Part shown: in pieces, positions 10,765 through 21,200 of the stretch
How the letters are laid out: each line of letters opens with the position of its first letter
Position numbering within the stretch: the first letter of the stretch is position 1
Assembly (NCBI GenBank): GCA_030272585.1
Contig: BSYQ01000002.1
Span: 558,001 to 622,000 of the forward strand
Direction: 5' to 3'
Source of the DNA: Bryopsis sp. KO-2023
Lineage: Eukaryota > Chlorophyta > Ulvophyceae > Bryopsidales > Bryopsidaceae
DNA: 64,000 bases
Notes under the pieces: model-generated
Told to the model about the DNA's origin: nothing
The model's database searches: none
What the model saw: only the letters and a program-made list of their open reading frames with translations
Program-made: the position numbers and the translations under genes

Positions 10765-10873
10765 GGCGGCGCTAGAGAGAACACGAGTGGTTTGAAGACC
10801 TGAATTGATCGCCAGCCTATGATTCTTTGCTATCAGTGCGTGGTGAATATGACCCTGGTCTTAGCTTTAATAT

Positions 10874-10910
10874 CAAGCGATTGGCGAGAGGTTGCTTTTT
10901 GGGGGGATTC
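10874..10910 (-). promoter_or_regulatory. Conserved upstream box of the small secreted-protein family (copy 2)
   Basis: Minus-strand reading AATCCCCCCAAAAAGCAACC then TCTCGCCAATCGCTTG is nearly identical to 1491-1525. It lies about 110-145 bases upstream of the ATG at 10764. Confidence 0.6.
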
Positions 10911-11060
10911 GGTTTTTGGCTTTTGAGTCGCCAGATCCTTGGAGAAGGATCCGTGGATCGTCGAATCTGATTCGCTGAGGTCACCCTATCAATGCACACA
11001 GCCCCGGCTGGAAGTTGTGACAGTCCATGAAACCTGGCACAGGGTTTTTCTTCGTTTTGT

Positions 11061-11244
11061 TCCCCCGATGCTATAGGCTCTGGCCTGGCATGTCTTGTAA
11101 TATTTTTGGTTGGTTGGTGTTTGGTCAGAACAGGAGTAGAAAGTGTTTTTCAAGTTGCACTATTCAGTTGGGTAGAGGATTGAGTGGCTCTTGACTCGAC
11201 GTTCTTGAGTCAATATAATGATTGATTGATCTACAAATTGAAAC
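11061..11244 (+). repeat. Dispersed repeat R, copy 2
   Basis: Close copy of 2461-2645 over its whole length (TCCCCCGATGCT to CTACAAATTGAAA), with a few substitutions and a small indel. It lies inside the segment missing from the right arm of the inverted duplication. Confidence 0.7.
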
Positions 11245-11941
11245 GTACAGTCCGTACGTTCGCGTTCATAATCATAATCATAATTACAACCCACAGCAAA
11301 AGAGAGCCATCACCCTCTATGATGCGTTCTGCTTGGGGCGATGCGTTGACAGCTTCAGGCGAGTCAGTGTGGGGTCCTTTCATTTTCGACACGTTTGCTG
11401 GCTGCGTGGCTTTTCTGGGCGACTCAAAAAGTGCCGTCCAGCATGGGGTTTTCATTCCAGTCGACTGCAGGCTGGTGTTCGATCGATCCTCCCGAAAAGT
11501 GGAGGGTGGTTTTGGTTTCGTGGGCGTTTTTTTGTTACAACATTTTTTCTGCGCGAAGGGAAAAAGATAGTGTACGGAAGGAAGCGGGTCTCGATCATAT
11601 TGTTATTGTTTTCGTCTCTTCTTGCACAGGATAACGACGGGGTCGGTTTTTTTTGGTGGAGGGGGGGGGGGGGAGTATGTCCTTTTTGTTTTTTCAAGAG
11701 GAGCGGGCATGAAATCGGCTTCTAAGTCTTGTCGAAGAACTATATTTTCCTGCCCAGAACGACGCACTCGCGTCAACACTTTCTAGAAATCTTTCTGGTT
11801 GGTTTCAACCGATCGGGGGGAAGGCTAAAAAACGGTTGAATCTGTCGCCCGACTTCTATCGTCGACAGACTGTGTAAGGGCTGGATCATCATGGATGATG
11901 TGTGATTGGTTTTTTTCTCCCTTCCAGCACGAAGGGGCAAG

Positions 11942-12964
11942 ATGGAATCCAAAAGACGACATCGATGGGACTTACATTCGGATGTCATCACTCAGATACT
12001 GGCACCTCTCCCACCAAAAGAGGTTGCAAAGTGTGCATGTGTTGCTTCAACATGGAAGATCGCAGTTGACGATCCCACCTTGAAAAAAAAAGTGGATTTG
12101 GAAAAGTCTTGGAGGTGTGGGGATGTCAAGCCAATCACACTTGAATTGGGTCTCGTTTCGAAAAGTCTCGCCCGGAGGAGAAGAAATTTGATTGCAGTAG
12201 AGTCCTCGACCTCCATCCATATATGGGATTTGAGGATGAGAAAAATTGTGAAGGTTCTTGAAACGGGAAAAAAGGGTTCTTGTCTTTGTTTACTCGAGGA
12301 TGAGGTTTTGTGCGGTGACCGAGCGGGACTCATAAGTGTGTGGAACATTGAGGGAAGTGTTTTATCATCTCAATTCGAGGCACACACTAAAGCCGTGATA
12401 TCCATTGTTGAGGCTGGAGACATGATAGCAAGCGGTGGATATGATGATTACATTGGGGTGTGGCGACAAGGGACTTGGGAGTGTTATATGCGTTTACGAC
12501 AAGGAGTCTCTATTCATCCTCACACCTTGGCATGGTCTATCAAAAAGGAACTTTTGTTTGTTGGAAATTCCAGTAGGCTTGTTCGAGTGTGGGATATCTC
12601 AACGGGCAAAAGTGTTCAAATTCTTCGAGGAGATTCGGACATCAGGGAACCTTTTTGTGTTCATGAAGATTGGCTGTTGGGCCGCTCTAACGAAAGTATA
12701 AAACTTTGGAGTCTCAAAGATGGAGAGTGCAAGCAAGAATACCCAAGTCCAAGTTGGGTTACGTATCTTGCTCTTGATGGTGATCGAATAGCAATTAAAT
12801 CGTTGGATGGGAAGGTGGATATTTGGGGCATGGGTGAGAACAAGCTTATGAGATCGTTTCATGTTGAGAGTCCGCTTCAAATCGGCTTTTGGTTGGGAGA
12901 AAGTGAGCTTGTGGCACTCGACTATCTTGGCAAGGTTATCATTTGGGATTTCCTAACATGTTAA
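11942..12964 (+). CDS. F-box/WD40 repeat protein (left duplicate, intact)
   Basis: 340 residues in one coding exon. Residues about 8-50 are an F-box (WDLHSDVITQILAPLPPKEV, then ASTWK), followed by a WD40 propeller with repeats ending HIWDLRM, SVWNIEG, GVWRQGT, RVWDIST, KLWSLKD, DIWGMGE and IIWDFLTC. Likely substrate receptor of an SCF ubiquitin ligase, binding SKP1. I chose the ATG at 11942 because it follows a family-typical 54-base leader intron (donor GTAAGG at 11874, acceptor CTTCCAG ending 11927); the longer upstream frame is intron. Its duplicate at 57885 matches closely over WD repeats 1-3 but much less over repeats 4-6. Confidence 0.9.
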   Translation: MESKRRHRWDLHSDVITQILAPLPPKEVAKCACVASTWKIAVDDPTLKKKVDLEKSWRCGDVKPITLELGLVSKSLARRRRNLIAVESSTSIHIWDLRMRKIVKVLETGKKGSCLCLLEDEVLCGDRAGLISVWNIEGSVLSSQFEAHTKAVISIVEAGDMIASGGYDDYIGVWRQGTWECYMRLRQGVSIHPHTLAWSIKKELLFVGNSSRLVRVWDISTGKSVQILRGDSDIREPFCVHEDWLLGRSNESIKLWSLKDGECKQEYPSPSWVTYLALDGDRIAIKSLDGKVDIWGMGENKLMRSFHVESPLQIGFWLGESELVALDYLGKVIIWDFLTC

Positions 12965-13534
12965 TTAGGATGCTTGGATTTTGAAACGCGGGGGCTTGGA
13001 GGAGGGGAAAAGATGAATCAGTGGCGAAAGTGTATGAAGCTTTCTCAAGGTCGTTTCCTTGTTCTTTAAGAAACTTGATGTAAGGAAATAAAGGTAACGT
13101 TTTACACACTCAATTACTATGGAAGGATTGCATTAGCAGAAAACACAATTGATAAAACACATGTGTGTGTGTGTGTTCCTCAATTGTAAATATATAATAT
13201 TGTTAATTGCGGTATTCATAAGACGCCCTAGCACACGCGCACAGGAAAACCCCAGTCGTAACCCCTGCGCCAACTCTGTTGGTGTGTTTCTCTCGCGAAC
13301 TAAGAACGATCTTCAGCATTAAGGGAAGAGCGCATATCGAAAGAAAACTCTTTTGGCCGCATCGAAATTGAAGGAGGCCTCCGTCACGCACAGTGTGCGT
13401 CGCACACGCAGGGACCCCTGCACAATAAGCGCAGCGGTTTGCAATTTTTTTGCTTCACCTCCTTCGACGCCGTCTGGCGTGAGCTTTTTTGAGGTCGGGC
13501 ATCCAAGAGACACGATCGTCAAGCAGCGGACTCC
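12965..13534. other. Intergenic, no supported gene
   Basis: 3' flank of the F-box/WD40 gene, a short TG microsatellite (13158-13174) and GC-richer DNA. A minus-strand open frame at 13319-13651 shows no recognisable domain. Confidence 0.4.
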
Positions 13535-13911
13535 ATGCAGAGCTCGTTTTGGTGGAGCAGTAAAGGTCCTTGCATATGTCAGCTTGTGTGTTTCGCTTTC
13601 TTTGTTCTTGGTTGTGCATTCTTCGCCGCTTGTCAGTTGCGCACGCTCCATGCTGCTTTCATCGACGACCTGAAAGTGAGAAACAGAGACTTACGGGGTG
13701 CGGAAGCTGAGTTCACTTGTTTCATATTTTGTTGCGAATTCGCAAAAAGAGAAATTACAAAGAGCATGGTGAAACCTTCAACCATGGCGTGGAAACATAC
13801 ACTTTGGGCTTCTTCGCCGGCGATGACTGGGGCACCATAGACTGTCGCCTGTCGCCTGGATCTGTTGTATCGCACGATCCGTTGTTGTGCGAACGTTCTT
13901 GCCAAATGTAG
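13535..13911 (+). CDS. Candidate two-exon membrane or secreted protein, unknown
   Basis: A first frame from ATG 13535 carries a hydrophobic segment (LVCFAFFVLGCAFFAACQL) and reaches a donor-like GTGAGA after IDDLK near 13672. A second frame from about 13748 reads HGETFNHGVETYTLGFFAGD and ends CQM with TAG at 13911. A junction after GCAAAAAG would keep phase. No family was recognised and the acceptor is atypical, so this is a candidate only. Confidence 0.3.
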
Positions 13912-14415
13912 AGGTTTTTTAGTCGTGCTTGGGAACCACATCGGCGCCGGCTACCCTCAAAAGCTCTCTGAGACAATTTGTCGGCTCATTTGCGCAACGA
14001 ACATTCCTGCAAGAAGATCGCCGCCAGTGTTGAAACAGCGATTGAATTTCCAAGAGCCAAAGCTAAGTCTCAACATTCCCTGAGTGTTACACTCTTCAGC
14101 CCGTTGGCATTGGTGTCTGGCTGTTCACTTTCTGCGGAGCTGAATGTCATAAAGTCATAAAGTCTTCGGGAAACTTTGCGACGCCCCCGTCGTAACCCAG
14201 CACAACGTTTATAATCTTTGTGGAGCAGTCGGTTATAGATGCCGTCATAAGCTCGACCTCCACGTGGCTTGGTTTTTCAGAACCTGGACCAGGGGCAGCC
14301 CAAACATATTATGTTTCCAATGATGAGTGACCATATGCAGCGAAGATATGCATTAGACATTGTCATCCCAGAATTCAAACTTCTACCACATCTGCAGATG
14401 TGGGAAACACATTTT

Positions 14416-14577
14416 CACTATGGGAAAACCCGCTCTGTGCGGGGTGTTTTTTAAACCCCGCACAGAAGCCTGAAACCCGTGTTTTGCCTCGCACAGGGCC
14501 AGAATAACCCCGCACGGCTCTGTTTCCCGGTTTGGGCGGGTTTTGTGCGGGGTGCCGATTCAACCCCGCACAGAATG
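14416..14577 (+). mobile_element. CACTA-type transposon left end (fragment)
   Basis: It starts CACTATGGGAAAACCCG and carries several copies of the subterminal word CCCCGCACAG in both orientations. The terminus matches the right end at 40823 (CACTATGGGAAAACACC on the minus strand), but the subterminal word there is different (ATCGCACAG), so the two ends probably come from different subfamilies. Element A abuts it at 14578. Confidence 0.6.
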
Positions 14578-14749
14578 TGATACGTTGTCGCACTCATTTT
14601 GCAGTACGAGTGTGTAGTACGGGTTAGTACGGGTTCTAGGGGTTAAGTTCAGAGAGAACAACTTGTAAATTAATTCTCTGGTTTGTAGTGTGTGTGACCC
14701 CAGTCTCAACCTCAGCAACGACTTCACTAAAACCTAAAGGGACCTAACA
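14578..14749 (+). repeat. Element A 5' LTR
   Basis: 172 bases, TGATACGTTG...CCTAACA. The central part is shared with the LTRs of element B (AGTTCAGAGAGAACAACTTG on its coding strand in both), while the outer parts differ; the two elements are related subfamilies. Confidence 0.92.
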
Positions 14750-15237
14750 ACTGGTTTCGGAGCCGAAGCACCCTTCCTGCAAGTCGAGTCTACTTAGTGA
14801 AGAGATCGACAGGAGATTTTGCAGTCGAGGTGCAAAAGATCAGGGTCGGCTAGGTCGAAGAAGGTTTCCCCTCGTGTCTGGAACCTACTTCGTGTTGCTG
14901 CGCACCAACCAAACGCTGGACGAAAGAGAACGCACGTTGCTGCGCTCGATCATCCCTCTCAAGATCACAGGATCTATAGATCCTTGGACGCTACGACCAC
15001 AGCACGGCGTAGTAGTACTTCCGTTTGTCGGAGAGTTGTCGACACTGAACGCGGTTACCGCAGAGCGGACAAAACGAGTCTGCCAGCGGACGTTTCTGCG
15101 GACGAATACGTTTCCGCCAGAAATTACGTGCCAGAAACCGCTGACAAAGAGTGACCAATTAGTCACGTGGATTACCCGCCAACGGAATCCACCAAACGGA
15201 CACGTGATTCTACCGCCGACAAATCAAGACATCCACC

Positions 15238-18213
15238 ATGAGCGGAAACGACGAGCAGCTATACCTGGAATACGGTATCGAAGACAATCAGCAAGAGCGC
15301 GACGCCCCAGATGGCCCGCCGCTATATCCGCTGATCGTCGCCCAGGAATTACCTGCTGTCGGACTGCCAATACAGGCAGAAATGGACCGGCCATTACAGG
15401 CATACGGTATCCCCGCGCACCCGGACATGGTGGAGGAAGCAGGCGATGAGGAAGCGGACATTGGCCCGGAGTTTGATGAGGAGATGGAGGAAGAGCCGGG
15501 AGTCTTCATCAATCAACAAACGCAGCACCTGCAACAGAGCCAAGTGAACGTGCATAACCAGACCTTGCACGTGCACAATGACGGCCTGCGGGAGCGCGAT
15601 CTCCATGAATCGCAAGAGCAGTTATACAGCCAATTGTCCGATGAGGCTGCCCAGCGGACAGCCCAGGTCGCCGAGCACCTTGATAGTCGGATGGAGGGAG
15701 CTTGTTCAAGCATGGCTTCCCAAGTACATGATGTGTTGGACTCTACTCTACAGTCCCGCCATCACCAGATCGAAGGACAGCTCAGTGAAAGGTTGGATGA
15801 GCGGATACAAGATCTGGATGCTGTAGCCAAGGGGAGGCTCAGCCAAATGGAAGCTGGCTTGGCGAATATCCGTGATGTCGCCCAGAAAGAGGTGGACGAA
15901 GCCAAGGAGGCTCAGCGGATATTGGCTGAACAAGTAGCTGACACGGACGAGAAAAGGAAGAAACTCGAAGAAGAGTTTGACCGGCAACATACCGACGCCC
16001 TTTGGGGGTTGGATACGGTTCAACAAGAACTGAGAGAGACCCAAGCACTAGGGGACGCGGGTCAGAGTAAACAGTTCAAAGAACTCATTCGTGTTAAGCA
16101 TGATCTCGAAGCGACTAAAGACAGAGCGGAAAGTTTTCAGACACAGCATCATGCGGAAGTAGCCTATTTGTTAAAGGAGGCAGCGGCTGCGAAAGAAGCG
16201 GCGGCTAGATTACAAATGGAAATGGAGGAGTTGAAAAGAAGTCAAAGTCGGTCTTCAAGGAGAAGCAGATCAAGAAGCTCAACAAGGAGCAGAGAGCCGC
16301 GGGAAATGTTACAAGAAATGTTACAAGATCCGGAAACAGCGCAAGAGCTAAAGAAGGTGTTTGAAGATGTAGCGGACACAAAGTTCACGTCGAATTTTGA
16401 GTTTTGGCGGAAGAAAGATGCTGCAGCAGTTGCCACACAAATGGCATCCGCTGCTCAACAAACACCTCTTGTGGCTGCTATGGCGGGAGCGGGAACCAGA
16501 ACGGTGGCACAACCACCAAGCTTGGCCGAAGTACAAGTTCCATTCGGTCAACCGCCCCAAACCTCATCCGGCTTTGCCCCGGATTCCGTAGGTTTTCCGC
16601 CAATACCACCAGTATTCCCGCGGGCGAATAGACCGATTACCCGACCTGCATCACCCCCAATCATTATCCCTGGAGTGGGGCGAGGCAGTGCAATCAGCGG
16701 ACAGGGAAATATACCTAGGCCGATCGTGAGGCCTAGCGCTGTGTTTGGACAAACACCAAATACAAGACCACCAGCGGTATTACAGCAAGTACAACCGCCA
16801 CAGCGTACGCAGGCTTCTCCCGTGGTACAAACTATTCCGCTGACAACTCCAACAACCACGTCACCCGAGCCACCTAGAACATTACCCATGCCACCACCAG
16901 TTTCTCAGCCAGTGTTATCACATCCATCAATGATTTCACCACCCGGCTATTATGCCATGGGAGCATCATACATTCGGCCTTCTATCTTAGGTCACTCCGT
17001 GAATGTATACGGAGCTCCATCATCCGGAAACCCCTATGTTGGATGGGGATCCTATCCGCGTATTCCTCAACGCGCAGGCGGAGGAGGCGGAGGAGGCGGA
17101 GGAGGCGGAGGTGGAGATGATGATGGTTCCGGTGATGGAAGTGGCGGAGGCCCATCGGACAGAAGTGGCCGTGGGTCTGCACCTGGACCACATATTGGTG
17201 GAGGAAGAGAAGGACCATCTAGGAACCCAGGAGGCGGTCCTGGAGATGGTGGTGGTGGAGGTGGCGGAGGAGGCGGACCTCCTGGTCCCCCAGGCGGGGG
17301 CCCCGATTTTATGGGCTATGCACGTCCAGAAAATCGTTTGCTTCACATTCCAAATGCGGTCAAATTCCCGATGCCGAAACCGTATACTGGCGCTGGAGAT
17401 CGCTGGATTCGGGATTGGCAGGCAGAACTCACCAACTTCTGTAAAGTTTATGATTTGGATGAGTCTGTTTGGCTTAAAGTATTCCGCACAAATCTCTCTG
17501 GTTCAGCCGCCACATGGCGGAATATGCAAGAGATGCGGATTCGGGAAGGAGTTCGTCCGATGTTCCAGGACTGGGTACAACTGGTGGAAGAGCTAGCTAT
17601 TGCTTTTGAACCTACAAGGATGTCCGATGTTTCGCGTAGGAAGCTGCGGAAACTTCAACAAACGGGGACTGTTCGTTCCTACATTAACGCATTTCGGGAT
17701 CTCATACTCAGAATTCCGAATATGACGGAGGAGGAGCAGTACTTGACGTTTGTTGACGGATTAAGGCCCCAGATCCGACATCAAGTTGTTACAATGGTGA
17801 CAGAAGGAGTGGAAGCGGCGATAGTCACTGCCGAAAGAATCGATTCGTTGGGTGGCCAACCTCAAAACAACCGCGGACGTGGTCGCGGACGAGGGCGATG
17901 GAACTGGAATTGGAAAAACAAGCCCAAAGCTGATCAGAACCAGCAAATGCAAGGTCAGCAACCGCAACCACCACCTCCACCCCAAGATCAAAATCAGCAA
18001 ATGGGAGGAGGCAACAGAGGTGGCGGCGGCCGTGGCCGCGGAAGAGGCGGAAGACGAGGTGGCGGACGAAATCGAGGTGGTGGCGGAAGGCAGCAACAAG
18101 GCGGAGCTAGAGGCGGAGGCGCATGTTACATCTGCGGTGAAGTGGGTCATGGCTTTGGAAAATGTCCTAAAGGCCCAACTTTTCAAAAATGGCTAAAAGA
18201 TCACGCCGCATAG
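15238..18213 (+). CDS. Element A gag-like protein
   Basis: Open frame of about 990 residues: acidic N-terminus, long coiled coil (about 150-360) with an RS-rich stretch, Pro/Gly-rich linker, a retrotransposon Gag core (about 715-880, from VKFPMPKPYTGAGDRWIRDW) and an Arg/Gly-rich tail with a CCHC zinc knuckle (CYICGEVGHGFGKC). In this family Gag builds the particle that packages element RNA. It is unusually long. The pol frame begins just before it ends, in another frame, an overlap used for ribosomal frameshifting in this family. Confidence 0.9.
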   Translation: MSGNDEQLYLEYGIEDNQQERDAPDGPPLYPLIVAQELPAVGLPIQAEMDRPLQAYGIPAHPDMVEEAGDEEADIGPEFDEEMEEEPGVFINQQTQHLQQSQVNVHNQTLHVHNDGLRERDLHESQEQLYSQLSDEAAQRTAQVAEHLDSRMEGACSSMASQVHDVLDSTLQSRHHQIEGQLSERLDERIQDLDAVAKGRLSQMEAGLANIRDVAQKEVDEAKEAQRILAEQVADTDEKRKKLEEEFDRQHTDALWGLDTVQQELRETQALGDAGQSKQFKELIRVKHDLEATKDRAESFQTQHHAEVAYLLKEAAAAKEAAARLQMEMEELKRSQSRSSRRSRSRSSTRSREPREMLQEMLQDPETAQELKKVFEDVADTKFTSNFEFWRKKDAAAVATQMASAAQQTPLVAAMAGAGTRTVAQPPSLAEVQVPFGQPPQTSSGFAPDSVGFPPIPPVFPRANRPITRPASPPIIIPGVGRGSAISGQGNIPRPIVRPSAVFGQTPNTRPPAVLQQVQPPQRTQASPVVQTIPLTTPTTTSPEPPRTLPMPPPVSQPVLSHPSMISPPGYYAMGASYIRPSILGHSVNVYGAPSSGNPYVGWGSYPRIPQRAGGGGGGGGGGGGGDDDGSGDGSGGGPSDRSGRGSAPGPHIGGGREGPSRNPGGGPGDGGGGGGGGGGPPGPPGGGPDFMGYARPENRLLHIPNAVKFPMPKPYTGAGDRWIRDWQAELTNFCKVYDLDESVWLKVFRTNLSGSAATWRNMQEMRIREGVRPMFQDWVQLVEELAIAFEPTRMSDVSRRKLRKLQQTGTVRSYINAFRDLILRIPNMTEEEQYLTFVDGLRPQIRHQVVTMVTEGVEAAIVTAERIDSLGGQPQNNRGRGRGRGRWNWNWKNKPKADQNQQMQGQQPQPPPPPQDQNQQMGGGNRGGGGRGRGRGGRRGGGRNRGGGGRQQQGGARGGGACYICGEVGHGFGKCPKGPTFQKWLKDHAA

Positions 18214-21200
18214 AGGAGACTTCACTCCATGCGGCCAGAAGAAAAAGAGCCAGACGCCGAAGATATAGACATCGCAGACGTCAGAAGCTCCGGGAGTCAC
18301 GAGCAAGAGAACGAGAGGGGAATAAAAAGACCGAGAAAGAGTCAAAAAGAAATCCCGCCCAGAGGGCTGAAAATCCGTTGATGAGTACAAAACTTGGTGA
18401 CAAAGAGCGGATGGATGATTCAAGTACGGTCATCCTAAGCACTTCCGGCAGAGAGTTGGCGGAAAGTGTTGGTTCAGTGCATGAAGACTCTGGAAGTTCC
18501 TCCGGAGATAGCAACCTGGAATCTGTCCCGCCTTGTGGAGAGAAACAGGCTTCAGAAGGAAGTGTAAAAAGTTTAGACCGGACCAGCCCAAGGGTTCCGT
18601 CTGACGCCGATGCAAGGGAGGCATCGGACAGAAAGAAACAACCAGGGGTTGAAGGTGGGGATTACCTTCAAGACAGTTTTAACCCGCTGGTAAATAATCA
18701 CCACCTTAAGTTCATGGGATATGAGCTTAAGGGGCGGATAGGGGGAGTTTCAATCTCCGCTTATTTGGACTGTGGAGCTACGGAAAATTATGTAGCGCAG
18801 AAACTTGTGGATCGTTTGGGGTTAGAGTTCTCCTCGTGTAATAAGACCGTTTCGTTAGCCAACGGATCTGTTTGCAATGTGGACAAGCGATGCGGAAACA
18901 TCAACCTGCAGTTGGGCAAATACAAAACCCAGTTTTCTGCGGATGTTTTTCCTCATCTCACGTATGACATCGTGTTAGGGTTACCGTGGCTGATCGCCAA
19001 TAACCCGTCCATAGACTTTGCACAGGGAACTATCAACATTCGCCAAGGTCAAGGTTGGATAACAGTACCGGTAAAGGAAAGACCGACTGATTATCTTCAA
19101 CTTGCGAATGAAACCACACCTCTCATCACCCACAAGAATATATTCCGCTACATCAAGAAGCAAACTGAATCCACGGATAGTTTGGCTTACTTGGTGGTGG
19201 TGCGTGAATCCGACCCCACGGATAGCAACCATTTGATGCAATATCCGTATGAGGGGGTAACCGTTGATAACCTTCAAACTTCAGCGGGCACCAACACACC
19301 ACAAGAGACGGAGGTACCGAAGTTGCTGCATGATCAGATGCACCCGGATATCCGCTCTGTGGTGGAGGAATATAGCCACATTTTTCCAAAAGATCTCCCA
19401 CCTGGCATACCTCCCGTCCGCAAGGGTCATGAATTTAAGATCGACCTTGAGGATGAGAGTATGAGCCCAATCCACCGTCCCTTGTACAAACTTTCTCCGG
19501 CTGAATTGGATGAAGTTCGGACACAAGTGGATTATCTCCTCGAGCAACGGAAGATTAGGCCGTCAGAGAGTCCCTGGGGAGCCCCCATACTCTTTGTCCC
19601 TAAGAAAGACGGCGGACTGCGGATGTGTGTTGATTACAGATGGATCAACCACTACACCATCAAAAACCGCAATCCACTTCCGCTCCCCGAAGAGTTAATG
19701 GACCGGCTCGCTAAAGCAAAGATCTACACCAAGATCGACCTCCGCTCGGGCTACTGGCAATTTCCAGTCCGGCCAAAGGATACCCCAAAAACTGCATTCC
19801 GCACACGATACGGGCATTTCGAGTTCCTCGTTTGTCCCTTCGGAATGTCCAACTGTCCGGCCCAGTTTCAAACTATGGTGCAGGATTTGTTGGGGGAGTT
19901 TTTGGACCACTTTGTGGTTGTTTTCATTGACGACATTCTGGTGTTTTCCAATTCAGTGGAAGAACATGTCGATCATTTGAAACAGGTATTCGAGCGGTTA
20001 CACAAACACAAGCTCTACGCGAAAGCGAGCAAGTGTGAAGTGGGGGTCAGCGAGACCGATTATCTGGGATATCATTTGTCAGGGAAAGGCCTGCAACCAA
20101 TGAATGATAAAGTGCGGGCTATTCAAGAATGGAAGGAGTTGAGCTCAGTTGGGGATGTGCGAAGTTTTCTGGGCATGGTATCTTACTATCGTAAGTTTAT
20201 ACCAGAGTTTGCGCGGATTGCAGGACCCTTACATGATCTGATCAAAAAGAATCATGTGTGGACATGGGGGCCTATTCAGCGCGAAGCCTTCAGCAAACTC
20301 AAGCAAAAGATCACCCGCACCCCCATACTTCTCCTACCCGATCCGCTTCTTGGGTACACCGTAATAACGGACGCATCAGGAACTGCATATGGAGCAGTTC
20401 TATGTCAGGACCATGGAAAGGGGCTACAGCCAATAGCCTACCTTTCAAGACGATTAAAACCAGCTGAGACACGATATTCCGCATATGAGCGGGAGCTGGG
20501 GGCTGTAGCATATGCGCTCAGCCAATGGCGGCATTACCTCGAAGGAGCGCCTGGGGAGGTTACGGTTATGACAGACCATCAGCCAATAACCCACTTCATG
20601 ACCCAAGCTAAAATGTCGCGGACACAATCCCGATGGTACACGTCAGGGTACTTTGATTCCATAGGTCCAAAAATCGTCTATGTGCCTGGTAAAGCCAATG
20701 TACTGGCGGATGCGTTATCCCGAAGCCTTCCTGATTCACAAGATCAAATTCATGCTTTGTCCGCCAGGGTGGTGGATGAAGCGGATGCATGGAAGACCGC
20801 TATTGCAGCAGATCAAAAACTGCAAGCGGAAGTCACGAAAATCCAAGCGGGTAAACCCACGAAACTTTCGTTCGAGGATGGCTGGTTGTACTATCAAGCA
20901 ACTCCCACCTCAGACAAAGTACTAGTGGTTCCAAATGGATACCGGAAAAAGGTTATGGGGGAGTTCCATGATGTTCCGAGTGCTGGACACGCAGGTGCCG
21001 CCCGGACATCGGATGTGCTACAGCGATACTACTGGTGGAAAGGAGTTGGAAAGGATGTCCAAGCATACGTGCGGACATGTCCTGTCTGTCAGCGGACAAA
21101 AGCTGATACGACGAAGCAGAAAGGGCTTCTGCATCCACTCCCAATACCGACAACAAAGTGGGAACGGATCACCACTGACCTCGTGACTGATTTACCAAAG

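Larger units (their letters stand above)
7290..12964 (+). repeat. Left arm of a large inverted duplication
   Basis: This arm matches the reverse complement of 57885-61906. Paired blocks: 11.3-12.96 kb with 57.9-59.6 kb (F-box/WD40 gene), 8.5-9.37 kb with 59.76-60.6 kb (tRNA-Leu and small gene), 8.1-8.5 kb with 60.66-60.95 kb, and 7.3-7.6 kb with 61.5-61.9 kb. The left arm carries about 1.9 kb (9.4-11.25 kb) absent from the right arm, including secreted-protein copy S2 and repeat R copy 2. Confidence 0.85.

Noticed and set aside
11226-11570. ORF upstream of the 11942 gene with a similar ORF at 59209-59568
   Set aside because: The similarity reflects the whole inverted duplication and the two open frames end differently; more likely leader or promoter DNA.
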